NCBI RefSeq assembly: GCF_018860745.1
Contig: NZ_JAHKPY010000012.1
Location: 434,001 to 498,000, forward strand
Source: Zobellia uliginosa
Lineage (GTDB): Bacteria; Bacteroidota; Bacteroidia; Flavobacteriales; Flavobacteriaceae
Reading direction: 5' to 3'
Length of the DNA stretch: 64,000 bases
In this document: in pieces, positions 1 through 8,860 of the stretch
How positions within the stretch are numbered: the stretch's first letter is position 1
Layout: each line of letters begins with the position of its first letter
Notes under the pieces: generated by a model
Database searches by the model: none
The model's input: the letters and a program-made list of their open reading frames with translations, nothing else
Told to the model about the DNA's origin: nothing
Position numbers and translations under genes: made by a program

Positions 1-200
1 TGGTTAATGCCGGTTTTGATTCTTACGCTAAATTAGCAGAAGGAAATCCAGATAAAATCAAGGAAATCCTTACTGAAGCTAGCTCTAGAATGGCACACCT
101 TGACCCAACTTCATGGCCAAAGCAATCCAAAATGGCTGCTGATGGCAAATGGGATGAGCTTAAAGAATGGCAGGACAGTGTTAAAGGAGGCGTAGAATAA
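1..200 (+). CDS. rpsB: 30S ribosomal protein S2, C-terminal extension (partial)
   Basis: Only the last 65 codons are in the window; the first two bases belong to a preceding codon. They encode an acidic helical tail ending in a segment with HLDPTSWPKQ and KWDELKEWQ. Similar tails with a helix-hairpin-helix core (IEGIGPKAAEAL-type, probably just upstream) are attached to ribosomal proteins S2 and L21 in Flavobacteriia. The position directly before tsf, the usual partner of rpsB, argues for S2. The ribosomal body of the protein is not visible, so the identity rests on context and recall of the family; an L21-type tail is the alternative. Confidence 0.7.
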   Translation, partial: VNAGFDSYAKLAEGNPDKIKEILTEASSRMAHLDPTSWPKQSKMAADGKWDELKEWQDSVKGGVE

Positions 201-250
201 GTTCTTCCACCTTACTTACAGTAAATAAAATAATAACATAACATTTGGTT

Positions 251-281
251 TAAGATAGCGCTAGAAATACGCGCTATCTTA
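251..281 (+). other. strong hairpin between rpsB and tsf
   Basis: An 11-bp perfect stem (TAAGATAGCGC at 251-261, its complement at 271-281) closes a 9-nt loop. No T-run follows, so it does not look like a normal intrinsic terminator. It lies in the rpsB-tsf intergenic space, 26 bases before the tsf start. An mRNA processing or stability element, or partial attenuation, is possible. Confidence 0.6.
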
Positions 282-307
282 GAGCAAATTGAAAAATAGA
301 ACAAAAA

Positions 308-1273
308 ATGGCAAAAATTACAGCCGCAGAAGTAAACAAACTAAGAAAAGCTACTGGCGCAGGAATGATGGACTGCAAAAATGCTTTGGTTGAAGCTGAG
401 GGAGATTTTGACAAAGCAATTGAAGTTCTTCGTAAGAAAGGACAGAAAGTAGCTGCTAAAAGAGCCGATAGAGATTCATCCGAGGGTGCTGCAATTTCTA
501 AATTGAACGCAGACCAAACAGCTGGTGTTGCAATTGTATTAGGTTGCGAAACTGATTTCGTTGGAAAAAACGAAAATTTCCTAGCTTTAGCTAATGAACT
601 TGCTGAAATAGCTTTAAACTATGACTCTAAAGAAGCATTTTTAGCTGCTGATTTTGGAGGAATGACAGTTGCTGACAAATTAGTTGAGCAAACAGGAGTT
701 ATTGGTGAGAAATTAGAAATCACTGCTTTCGAAAAATTAGAAGCTCCTTACGTTGGAACTTACGTTCATATTAACAAGATCGCTGCATTGGTTGGCTTAT
801 CGGCTAAAGTAGAAAATGCTGATGTTCTAGCAAAAGATGTTTCTATGCAAGTAGCTTCAATGGGAGCAACAACTTTGTCTTACAAAGATTTTGACCCTTC
901 ATTTGTTGCTGCAGAAACAGAAGCTAGAATTGCTGTTATCGAAAAAGATAACGAAGAACTAGGTCGTTTGGGAAAAACTCTTAAAAATGTTCCTCAGTAC
1001 ATTTCAATGTCTCAATTAACTGATGAAGTTATAGCTAAAGCCGAAGAAGATGCTAAAGCACAATTGAAAGCTGAAGGTAAACCAGAGCAAATTTGGGACA
1101 AAATTCTTCCAGGTAAAATGGAAAGATTTATTTCCGACAACACTACTTTGGACCAAGAGCAATGTTTATTGGACCAGAACTTCATTAAAGATGAAAAAAT
1201 CAATGTTGCAAAATATGTTGAGTCTTATGGAGATGTTTCTGTTACAGGCTTTAAGCGTGCTACGGTAGGATAA
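308..1273 (+). CDS. tsf: elongation factor Ts
   Basis: EF-Ts is the guanine nucleotide exchange factor that regenerates EF-Tu-GTP during translation. The N-terminal UBA-like domain (residues 1-40, KLRKATGAGMMDCKNAL) and the TDFV element at 82-85 that contacts EF-Tu are intact. The core is duplicated and the C-terminus is complete. At 321 aa it is longer than the roughly 280-aa enterobacterial protein, as is usual in this phylum. It sits behind rpsB, separated by a hairpin, and ends in a strong terminator. The ATG at 308 gives the canonical MAKITAAEV start. Confidence 0.98.
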   Translation: MAKITAAEVNKLRKATGAGMMDCKNALVEAEGDFDKAIEVLRKKGQKVAAKRADRDSSEGAAISKLNADQTAGVAIVLGCETDFVGKNENFLALANELAEIALNYDSKEAFLAADFGGMTVADKLVEQTGVIGEKLEITAFEKLEAPYVGTYVHINKIAALVGLSAKVENADVLAKDVSMQVASMGATTLSYKDFDPSFVAAETEARIAVIEKDNEELGRLGKTLKNVPQYISMSQLTDEVIAKAEEDAKAQLKAEGKPEQIWDKILPGKMERFISDNTTLDQEQCLLDQNFIKDEKINVAKYVESYGDVSVTGFKRATVG

Positions 1274-1292
1274 TCTAATATCAAAATAATCA

Positions 1293-1327
1293 AAAACCGC
1301 CCCAACATTTGTTAGGGCGGTTTTCTC
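1293..1327 (+). terminator. rho-independent terminator of tsf
   Basis: AAAACCGCCC (1293-1302) pairs with its exact complement at 1315-1324, followed by a T-rich run. It lies 20 bases after the tsf stop. Confidence 0.9.
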
Positions 1328-1361
1328 TTTTGATGATTCCGTACTTTATTGATTTTACATA

Positions 1362-1394
1362 AAAAGAGCGCTACTTCTAAAGTAACGCTCTTTT
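1362..1394. terminator. bidirectional terminator between tsf and the M61 peptidase
   Basis: The arms AAAAGAGCG and CGCTCTTTT, plus an inner TACTT/AAGTA stem, form a long hairpin with A-run and T-run on opposite sides. It can serve both convergent genes and is the nearer terminator for the minus-strand peptidase. Confidence 0.85.
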
Positions 1395-1417
1395 ATATAT
1401 GTATAAGCAGAAAATTA

Positions 1418-3289
1418 TTAATCGGCTTTGAGCCATGCTTCCCTTAACTTAATTGCACCCTCACTAGCATTTTTTAGAGTTGTAATGGTCTTAACATTCA
1501 CTGTTGGACTTCCAACTTTTCCCTCTAGATTAATCTCTTCATCTCCCCGTTTAACGGTCATCTTAATATCCGTATCGGGAGACCAGCCAAAACTTTTCCC
1601 AATAATAGGACGTATTGACTCTAAAGTAATTGGCTCTCCATTAATGCTTTTTATGACATCACCACCCTCTGCTCCCAACGTATTGAAGAAACTATTAAGC
1701 TCTATACCTTCTCTTATAAAAACAATACTCTCATTAGTTTGCTCAACATCTATAAACGGCTCTTCACCGTTTAAGAAATATCCTGTGCTCTGCTCAACCA
1801 TACCTGCTTTCAAGCCCACTTTTGCTAAGTACTCATTATAATCTATGGGTGTATTACCAACAACATAAGTATCAAAAAACTCGCGAATCTCAGGATAGGT
1901 CATAGCCACAATCTCATCTATAAGCTTATCATCTTCAAAAGGGATATTCTTCCCGTACTTTTTACTAAGTTCTTTCATCATCCATAGCACCCCTTTTTCG
2001 CCATTGCTAAGCTCCCGCAACTGAATATCCAACACCATATTAATCAAAGCTCCTTTCTCATAGACATTGGCATAGTTCTTTTTATACGGTTCTACTAATA
2101 TATTTTTACTCATTTCAGTAAATGACATGGTATCATCATATGCCTTGGCGTTATTAACCTTACCCATCATTCTTTCATAGAATTCAGTTTCATCAATAAG
2201 ACCCTGTTGAATTTGAAAAAGATTCGCGAAATATTCCGTTGTCCCTTCATACATCCATAAATGCTCAGACATTTTAGGGTCGTTAAAATCAAAATATTGA
2301 ACCTCTTTTGAATGGACACTCAATGGGGTTACGATATGAAAAAACTCATGAGAAACAACATCTACCATAGCTTGTTCCAGACGGTCTTTTGGCATAGCCT
2401 CTGGCAGAACGACCACCGTTGAAGTGTGATGTTCCAAAGCTCCAAAACCAGAAGCATCATCAGCCTCCATAGTTGATAGATACAATAGAATGTTATAAAC
2501 TTTAGTCCCATCTATATCACCTAAAAAGGTTTTTTCGGCTCCCATCATTTTTTCCATTCGCTCTTTAAGACTTAAGGCAGAATAAATTCCTGATGGCGAA
2601 TACACACTTAATGTAACCGTAATCCCATTAATTTCAAATGTCTCTGTATTAGGTTTTGCGTAAAGAATTGGATTATCGATTACATCAAAATATCTATTTG
2701 CCGTAAAAACATCAACATTTGCCACTGGTGTTTCCAATATTTTTGGCGATAAGGATGTGGACGCTTTTAAATCTTCCGGTCTCTTTACGGATAATTGATA
2801 TGCAACTTCTTTCAGCCCTCCAAAGTAACCCACAAAACCGTGAAGGTTAAGCATAAATGTTTTTCCCGCATTTATATTGGTTCCTGAAGGAGAAAAAACC
2901 TTATCCTTTACTTCACCTTCTGTATCATACGTGTCGTTCACCAAATAAGTAACCTTATCCAGATTTTTACCATTCGCAATCTTCCACGTATTATCATCCG
3001 GTTTCACAAAAGTCAACTCATTTCCATCATAATCCAAAGCCTTAAAACCTTCAATATATTGACCATAATTATCTGTACTATATGTTCCCGGAACCGTTTT
3101 AGGTATAAAAAAAGACACTTCATCCGTTGTAAAAACACCTGGATCTACTGTAACAGAGACTTTATCTTCAACTACATTTTGTAAATCCAAGGTAGTCAAG
3201 ACCGGAGTCTTGTCAGCGGTTAAAATAGTTTTTGTTGCCCCACAACTGGCTAATAACACCGTAAAGGCTAGTAAGCAAATTTTTCTCAT
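1418..3289 (-). CDS. M61 family metallopeptidase lipoprotein with PDZ domain
   Basis: A lipobox (VLLASC, Cys16) marks this 623-aa protein as an exported lipoprotein. An N-terminal beta-rich domain precedes the gluzincin catalytic site HEFFH at 314-318, with the third zinc ligand expected at Glu348 in WMYEGTTEY. A PDZ-like domain (about 520-590, TLGAEGGDVIKSINGEP) closes the protein. This order is that of peptidase family M61 (glycyl aminopeptidase-like). It probably trims peptides outside the inner membrane. It is monocistronic, between a bidirectional terminator and the divergent pyrH. Confidence 0.9.
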   Translation of the reverse strand: MRKICLLAFTVLLASCGATKTILTADKTPVLTTLDLQNVVEDKVSVTVDPGVFTTDEVSFFIPKTVPGTYSTDNYGQYIEGFKALDYDGNELTFVKPDDNTWKIANGKNLDKVTYLVNDTYDTEGEVKDKVFSPSGTNINAGKTFMLNLHGFVGYFGGLKEVAYQLSVKRPEDLKASTSLSPKILETPVANVDVFTANRYFDVIDNPILYAKPNTETFEINGITVTLSVYSPSGIYSALSLKERMEKMMGAEKTFLGDIDGTKVYNILLYLSTMEADDASGFGALEHHTSTVVVLPEAMPKDRLEQAMVDVVSHEFFHIVTPLSVHSKEVQYFDFNDPKMSEHLWMYEGTTEYFANLFQIQQGLIDETEFYERMMGKVNNAKAYDDTMSFTEMSKNILVEPYKKNYANVYEKGALINMVLDIQLRELSNGEKGVLWMMKELSKKYGKNIPFEDDKLIDEIVAMTYPEIREFFDTYVVGNTPIDYNEYLAKVGLKAGMVEQSTGYFLNGEEPFIDVEQTNESIVFIREGIELNSFFNTLGAEGGDVIKSINGEPITLESIRPIIGKSFGWSPDTDIKMTVKRGDEEINLEGKVGSPTVNVKTITTLKNASEGAIKLREAWLKAD

Positions 3290-3441
3290 TGTATATATTT
3301 TAATACTAAATTGTAAGTAATACCCGTAATTTTAAAGGGCTACAAGATTATAAAAATTAACAGAATACCGCATCATTATTAGGAAATAATTATGGTTAAC
3401 TTTATATAGGCCTTCAAAAAGGAACCCTAAGATTTTTTGAT

Positions 3442-3449
3442 TATTTTTG
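3442..3449 (+). promoter_or_regulatory. -7 promoter box of pyrH
   Basis: TATTTTTG matches the Bacteroidota -7 consensus TAnnTTTG and ends 19 bases before the pyrH ATG. No clear TTG -33 element is visible at the normal distance. Confidence 0.5.
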
Positions 3450-3468
3450 CCTCAACGAAATACTAGCC

Positions 3469-4176
3469 ATGCAATACAAAAGAATTCTCTTAAAACTTAG
3501 CGGTGAAGCCCTAATGGGCGAAAAGCAATACGGAATAGACTCTAAACGGTTATCCGAATATGCTGAAGAAATCAAAGAAGTAGCAGAAAAAGGTGTTGAA
3601 ATAGCCATTGTTATAGGTGGCGGAAACATATTTAGAGGCCTAACAGGTGCAGCTACAGGTATGGATCGCGTACAAGGTGACCATATGGGAATGCTTGCAA
3701 CCGTTATAAATGGACTTGCACTACAAAGTGCTTTAGAAATGCAAGGCGTACAAACACGTTTGCAATCTGCTATTCAGATAAATGAAGTAGCCGAGCCCTT
3801 TATTAGAAGACGTGCCATGCGTCATTTAGAAAAAGGAAGAGTGGTTATTTTTGGAGGTGGAACAGGAAATCCTTATTTCACAACAGATTCGGCAGCCGTT
3901 CTGCGCGCTATTGAAATTGAGGCAGATGTAATTCTTAAAGGTACACGTGTAGATGGTATTTATACTTCAGATCCTGAAAAAGACAAAAACGCAACTAAAT
4001 TCGATACTATTTCTTTTGCCGATGTGCTTTTAAAAGGCCTAAAAGTTATGGATACGACCGCATTTACTTTGAGCCAAGAGAACGAACTACCAATTGTGGT
4101 TTTTGATATGAACAAAAAAGGCAACCTTATTAAATTAGTAGAAGGCGAAAATATTGGTACAGTCGTAAATCTTTAG
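3469..4176 (+). CDS. pyrH: uridylate kinase (UMP kinase)
   Basis: It phosphorylates UMP to UDP in pyrimidine nucleotide synthesis. The amino-acid-kinase fold signatures are present: the N-terminal LKLSGEAL phosphate loop, GGGNIFRG at 50-57, and [13 protein letters not shown] at 131-143 for nucleotide binding. The length of 235 aa is normal for the hexameric bacterial enzyme. The frr gene follows after about 40 bases, the conserved pyrH-frr pairing. Confidence 0.98.
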   Translation: MQYKRILLKLSGEALMGEKQYGIDSKRLSEYAEEIKEVAEKGVEIAIVIGGGNIFRGLTGAATGMDRVQGDHMGMLATVINGLALQSALEMQGVQTRLQSAIQINEVAEPFIRRRAMRHLEKGRVVIFGGGTGNPYFTTDSAAVLRAIEIEADVILKGTRVDGIYTSDPEKDKNATKFDTISFADVLLKGLKVMDTTAFTLSQENELPIVVFDMNKKGNLIKLVEGENIGTVVNL

Positions 4177-4206
4177 CCTTAATTTAGTTTTATTTGCTCC
4201 TTATAT

Positions 4207-4214
4207 TATATTTG
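4207..4214 (+). promoter_or_regulatory. -7 promoter box immediately before frr
   Basis: TATATTTG is a perfect TAnnTTTG and ends 4 bases before the frr ATG. If used, the transcript would start almost on the start codon. The -33 region lacks a clear TTG. Confidence 0.45.
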
Positions 4215-4218
4215 AATT

Positions 4219-4776
4219 ATGAACGAAGACATACAGTTTATATTAGATTCCGCAAAGGAAAGTATGGATGCTGCCATGAGGCATTTAGAAAAAGAGTTTG
4301 TTAAAATACGTGCCGGCAAAGCAAATCCGGCCATGCTTTCTTCCGTAATGGTGGAATACTACGGTTCTCAGACACCTCTTACACAAGTAGCCAATATTAA
4401 CACGCCTGATGGACGTACCATTTCAGTACAGCCGTGGGAAAAGAATATGCTACAGGAAATTGAGAAGGCGATTATGAACTCCAACTTGGGCTTTAACCCA
4501 ATGAACAATGGTGATTTTGTTATCATTAATGTACCTCCTTTAACCGAAGAGCGTAGAATTCAATTGACAAAACAAGCTAAAGCCGAAGCCGAAGATGCCA
4601 AAGTTGGTATTCGTAGTGCACGCCAAGATGCTAATAAAGAAATTCGTGATTTAGAAGATGCTTCTGAAGATTTGCAAAAGAATGCAGAAGTTGATGTTCA
4701 GACCCTTACTGATAAATACATTAAAAAAGTAGATGCATTTTTAGTAGTTAAAGAAGCGGAAATCATGAAAGTTTAA
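4219..4776 (+). CDS. frr: ribosome recycling factor
   Basis: RRF splits post-termination ribosomes together with EF-G. The 185-aa length and the three-helix bundle plus beta domain are standard; recognisable stretches include FVKIRAGKANPAML near residues 27-40, the TISVQPWEK segment, and the NDGDFVIINVPPLTEERR-like region. It follows pyrH closely and may be read both from the pyrH promoter and from a box just before its own start. A strong terminator follows. Confidence 0.98.
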   Translation: MNEDIQFILDSAKESMDAAMRHLEKEFVKIRAGKANPAMLSSVMVEYYGSQTPLTQVANINTPDGRTISVQPWEKNMLQEIEKAIMNSNLGFNPMNNGDFVIINVPPLTEERRIQLTKQAKAEAEDAKVGIRSARQDANKEIRDLEDASEDLQKNAEVDVQTLTDKYIKKVDAFLVVKEAEIMKV

Positions 4777-4798
4777 TTTGAACTTCCCTCTAAAATTG

Positions 4799-4830
4799 AA
4801 AGCAGCCTATCCGGCTGCTTTTTTTATTTT
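4799..4830 (+). terminator. terminator of pyrH-frr
   Basis: AGCAGCC (4801-4807) and GGCTGCT (4813-4819), extended by AA/TT pairs, are followed by a run of T residues. Confidence 0.9.
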
Positions 4831-4883
4831 GTATCAATTCGTTAATTAAATATTACATTTTAGGAACACACCTAATCATTCTA

Positions 4884-4891
4884 TACCTTTG
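4884..4891 (+). promoter_or_regulatory. -7 promoter box of the RND exporter
   Basis: TACCTTTG fits TAnnTTTG and lies 19 bases before the ATG at 4911. No matching -33 TTG was seen. Confidence 0.5.
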
Positions 4892-4910
4892 CGCTCGGAA
4901 AAATCGAACG

Positions 4911-7307
4911 ATGGCAGCCAAACTTAAACAAGGTTTTTGGGAGAAAACAGCAAATATAATTCTCCGTAATCGCATATTGATACTCATTTTAATTGTTGCC
5001 TTCACGGTTTTCTTGGGCATGCAATGGAAAAACATGCGTTTCAGCAATACCCAGGCAAACCTATTGCCAGATGACCACCCTGTAAACCTAGAATATCGCG
5101 ATTTCCTGAAGCAGTTTGGCGAAGAAGGAAATGCTATTGTATTTGCCATTAATGATTCCGCTCTGTTTACTCCTTCCAATATTAATAGATGGAACAAATT
5201 CAGTAAGCAACTCACCGCTTTTCCCGAGGTAGATTTTGTTCTTTCCTTGGATAACCTTCAAGAGCTTAAAAAGGACAATGGAAACCAGAAGTTTATTCTT
5301 GAGCCACTCATAAGCTCAGAAATAAGAACCAAGAAACAAATAGATAGCATAAAAAACCATCTATTTAACGATTTGCCTTTTTACGATAATCTTCTTTTTA
5401 ATAAAGAAACCGGTACCATCAGGACCATAGCCAATATGGATGGTGACATTATAAATACCAGTGTTCGTAAGGATTTCATACTAGAAGACCTTAACCACCT
5501 TATTGACAATTTTGAGGCTGAAACCGGTCTGGATGTTCGCGTATCAGGAATGCCGTACATCAGAACAATGAACTCTCAAAACATTATTGACGAAATAGGA
5601 AAGTTTATTTTGGCTGCGCTTGGCGTCACCTCCTTAATTTTCTTTTTCTTCTTTAGAAGCTTCCGTGCCACCTTTATTTCTATGTGTGTAGTGATTATTG
5701 GAGTGATGTGGGCTTTTGGAATTTTAGGCCTACTACAATACGAAATAACGGTTCTTACCGCATTGATTCCACCGTTAATTATTGTTATTGGCATACCAAA
5801 CTGCATCTTCCTCATCAACAAATATCAGCAAGAGGTCAAAAAACATGGGAATCAAGCGCTTTCGTTGCAACGTGTAATATCTAAAATTGGTAATGCAACG
5901 CTTATGACCAACATGACTACAGCCTCAGGTTTTGCTACTTTCATCATTACAGATAGTAAGTTGCTTAAGGAATTTGGCATTGTAGCCTCTATAAACATCA
6001 TAGGCATTTTTGTGCTGTCCCTATTGATCATCCCTATCATATACAGCTTTTTATCCTTACCAAAAACAAGACACTTAAAACATCTTAACAAACGTTGGAT
6101 CGATGCTTTCGTCAATAAAATGGAACACATTGTTAGAGAACGTAGAATTGGAGTTTATATCGTTTCTTTAATTCTTCTTATCACCAGTATCATTGGTATT
6201 TATCAAATTGAAATATCGGGTAGTCCTATAGAAGACATGCCCAAGAACGCGCAGTTTTTTAAGGATATTCGTTTTTTTGAACAAGAGTTTGATGGGATTA
6301 TGCCGGTTGAAATTGTAGTAGACACCAAAAGACCTAAAGGCGTTCTAAAACCAGCAAACCTAAAACGAATAGACAAGCTAAGTGAAGTAATTACGGAAAT
6401 ACCGGAACTCTCTAAACCTATATCCGTAGTTAACTTAGTAAAATACTCCAAACAAGCCTTCTACAACGGTATTCCAAAATATTATCAACTCCCCACCTCA
6501 CAAGAAAACAACTTCATTATGAAGGTGGCACAAAATTCTGACGGAAACGGCAACCTACTCAAGAACTTTGTTGATAGCACGGGACAGACCGCCAGAATCA
6601 CCACATTTATGCAAGATGTGAAAACGGATCGCATGGAGCAAATTGAGGAAAGATTGAACGAAAATATCACTAAGATCTTTCCTCCAGATCGCTACAACGT
6701 TTACATGACAGGAAGTGCGCTACTCTTTTTAAAAGGCACAAAATATCTTGTAAAGAATCTAATTCTATCATTAGCTTTTGCCATTTTTCTGATTGCACTG
6801 TTCATGGCCTATCTTTTTAGGTCATTTAGAATGATCATAATTTCATTGATACCCAATTTACTCCCTCTAGTTGTTACGGCCGGTATTATGGGATTTGTAG
6901 GCGTTCCCATTAAACCTTCCACGATTTTGGTCTTTAGTATCGCTTTTGGAATTTCGGTAGATGACACTATTCATTTCTTGGCAAAATATCGCCAAGAGCT
7001 TATTGCCAACAAATGGCAGATAAAAAAATCCGTCTATGCGGCCCTCCGTGAAACTGGGGTGAGTATGTTCTATACTTCAATTGTTCTTTTCTTTGGATTT
7101 TCTGTATTCATCATTTCAAACTTTGGGGGAACCGTTGCTCTAGGGGCTTTGGTTTCTGCAACCCTAATGTTTGCTATGTTGGCCAATCTTATTCTTTTAC
7201 CTTCACTATTATTGTCTTTGGAAAGGAATATCGCAAGCAAAAAAATCCTGAAAAAACCGCAAATAGACATTCTTCCGCATGATGAAGACGAGGTTGGCAA
7301 AAAATGA
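4911..7307 (+). CDS. RND superfamily exporter (MMPL/SSD type)
   Basis: This is a 798-aa integral membrane protein with the duplicated layout of the RND/MMPL superfamily. In each half, one transmembrane helix is followed by a large periplasmic loop and a bundle of about five helices (roughly residues 225-375 and 620-770). The pore-type motif GISVDDTIHFLAKYRQ follows the second bundle. The family exports hydrophobic substrates using the proton gradient; several relatives move lipids or sterol-like molecules to the outer membrane. No periplasmic adaptor or outer-membrane channel gene is adjacent. The substrate is unknown. Confidence 0.88.
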   Translation: MAAKLKQGFWEKTANIILRNRILILILIVAFTVFLGMQWKNMRFSNTQANLLPDDHPVNLEYRDFLKQFGEEGNAIVFAINDSALFTPSNINRWNKFSKQLTAFPEVDFVLSLDNLQELKKDNGNQKFILEPLISSEIRTKKQIDSIKNHLFNDLPFYDNLLFNKETGTIRTIANMDGDIINTSVRKDFILEDLNHLIDNFEAETGLDVRVSGMPYIRTMNSQNIIDEIGKFILAALGVTSLIFFFFFRSFRATFISMCVVIIGVMWAFGILGLLQYEITVLTALIPPLIIVIGIPNCIFLINKYQQEVKKHGNQALSLQRVISKIGNATLMTNMTTASGFATFIITDSKLLKEFGIVASINIIGIFVLSLLIIPIIYSFLSLPKTRHLKHLNKRWIDAFVNKMEHIVRERRIGVYIVSLILLITSIIGIYQIEISGSPIEDMPKNAQFFKDIRFFEQEFDGIMPVEIVVDTKRPKGVLKPANLKRIDKLSEVITEIPELSKPISVVNLVKYSKQAFYNGIPKYYQLPTSQENNFIMKVAQNSDGNGNLLKNFVDSTGQTARITTFMQDVKTDRMEQIEERLNENITKIFPPDRYNVYMTGSALLFLKGTKYLVKNLILSLAFAIFLIALFMAYLFRSFRMIIISLIPNLLPLVVTAGIMGFVGVPIKPSTILVFSIAFGISVDDTIHFLAKYRQELIANKWQIKKSVYAALRETGVSMFYTSIVLFFGFSVFIISNFGGTVALGALVSATLMFAMLANLILLPSLLLSLERNIASKKILKKPQIDILPHDEDEVGKK

Positions 7308-7331
7308 GGTTGATTTAACGGATCATAAGCA

Positions 7332-7360
7332 TTGATTCTTTTTTCAAAAACTTATATTTG
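7332..7360 (+). promoter_or_regulatory. asnS promoter (-33 TTG, -7 TATATTTG)
   Basis: A TTG at 7332-7334 and TATATTTG at 7353-7360 are separated by 18 bases, a good Bacteroidota sigma-70 type promoter. Its position argues against any asnS start upstream of about 7365. Confidence 0.65.
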
Positions 7361-7384
7361 CGCTTCAATTTTCAAGTGACCAAA

Positions 7385-8818
7385 ATGAATTCTTACAGCG
7401 TAAAAGAACTACTTTCAGAAAACCTCCTATTGCAAGAGGTAACTATAAATGGATGGGTAAAAACATTCAGAAGCAATCGTTTTATAGCTCTGAACGATGG
7501 ATCGACTATTCATAACATTCAATGTGTTGTAGATTTTGAGTCATTTGATGAGGAACTGCTGAAACAAGTTAATACGGGTGCTGCTTTAAAAATAACCGGA
7601 ACGTTGGTAGAAAGCCAAGGTAAAGGTCAAAAAGTAGAAATTCAGGTAAGCGGGCTTACCGTACATGGTGAAGCTGATCCAGAAACCTATCCTATACAAC
7701 CTAAAAAACACTCCTTAGAGTTCTTAAGGGAAAAAGCACACTTGCGTATACGCACCAATACTTTCGCTGCAATAATGCGAGTAAGGTCTGCTTTATCTTT
7801 TGGTGTTCATCAATACTTTCAGCAGAACGGCTTCAACTATTTCCATGCACCAATTATTACCGGTTCGGATGCGGAGGGTGCAGGAGAGATGTTCAAAGTA
7901 AGTACGTTAGACAGTAAAAACCCTCCTGTAACAGAGGATGGAGAGGTTAATTTTAAGGAAGATTTCTTCGGAAAAGAGACCAACTTAACGGTTTCCGGTC
8001 AATTGGAAGCTGAGACCTACGCTATGGCATTGGGCAAGGTTTACACTTTTGGCCCTACATTCCGTGCAGAAAACAGTAATACGTCAAGACATTTAGCTGA
8101 GTTCTGGATGATAGAACCAGAAATGGCCTTTTTTGACCTTAATGACAATATGGATCTTGCCGAAGATTTCATAAAAAACGTTATTACGTACGTTTTGGAC
8201 AACTGCCAAGACGACCTTCAATTTTTAGAAAAACGCCTTTTAGACGAAGAAAAGACAAAACCACAAGCAGAGCGAAGCGAAATGCCGCTCATAGAAAAGC
8301 TAAAATTTGTTTCTGAGAATAGTTTTAAGCGAGTTACCTACACGGAAGCTATTGACATTTTAAGAAATAGCAAACCAAATAAAAAGAAAAAATTCAAATA
8401 TCCTATTAACGAATGGGGGGCTGATCTACAAAGTGAGCATGAGCGCTTTTTAGTTGAAAAACACTTTAAGTGTCCTGTAATTTTGTTCGATTACCCGGCT
8501 ACAATTAAAGCATTCTACATGCGTTTAAACGAAGACGGTAAGACCGTTCGCGCAATGGACATCCTTTTCCCTGGTATTGGCGAAATAGTTGGCGGCTCTC
8601 AACGTGAAGAACGTTTAGATGTACTAAAAGAGAAAATGAGTGCACTAGGAATTGACGAAGAAGAACTATGGTGGTACTTAGACCTAAGGAAGTTTGGTAG
8701 TGCCGTACATAGTGGTTTTGGACTTGGTTTTGAGCGTTTAGTACTTTTCGCAACCGGTATGGGCAACATTCGTGATGTGATTCCATTTCCACGTACACCT
8801 CAAAATGCAGAATTTTAG
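7385..8818 (+). CDS. asnS: asparaginyl-tRNA synthetase
   Basis: This class II aminoacyl-tRNA synthetase charges tRNA-Asn. An N-terminal OB-fold anticodon-binding domain (about 1-110) is followed by the catalytic core with [11 protein letters not shown], motif 2 ([21 protein letters not shown]) and motif 3 ([12 protein letters not shown]). The frame stays open to a TTG at 7358, but that codon lies inside the -7 promoter box, so the ATG at 7385 ([10 protein letters not shown]) is preferred, giving 477 aa. rpoN follows after 42 bases without a terminator. Confidence 0.97.
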   Translation: MNSYSVKELLSENLLLQEVTINGWVKTFRSNRFIALNDGSTIHNIQCVVDFESFDEELLKQVNTGAALKITGTLVESQGKGQKVEIQVSGLTVHGEADPETYPIQPKKHSLEFLREKAHLRIRTNTFAAIMRVRSALSFGVHQYFQQNGFNYFHAPIITGSDAEGAGEMFKVSTLDSKNPPVTEDGEVNFKEDFFGKETNLTVSGQLEAETYAMALGKVYTFGPTFRAENSNTSRHLAEFWMIEPEMAFFDLNDNMDLAEDFIKNVITYVLDNCQDDLQFLEKRLLDEEKTKPQAERSEMPLIEKLKFVSENSFKRVTYTEAIDILRNSKPNKKKKFKYPINEWGADLQSEHERFLVEKHFKCPVILFDYPATIKAFYMRLNEDGKTVRAMDILFPGIGEIVGGSQREERLDVLKEKMSALGIDEEELWWYLDLRKFGSAVHSGFGLGFERLVLFATGMGNIRDVIPFPRTPQNAEF

Positions 8819-8860
8819 CTAGAATTCGTTAACTTAGAAGTCAAGCTACACAAGACCTAA

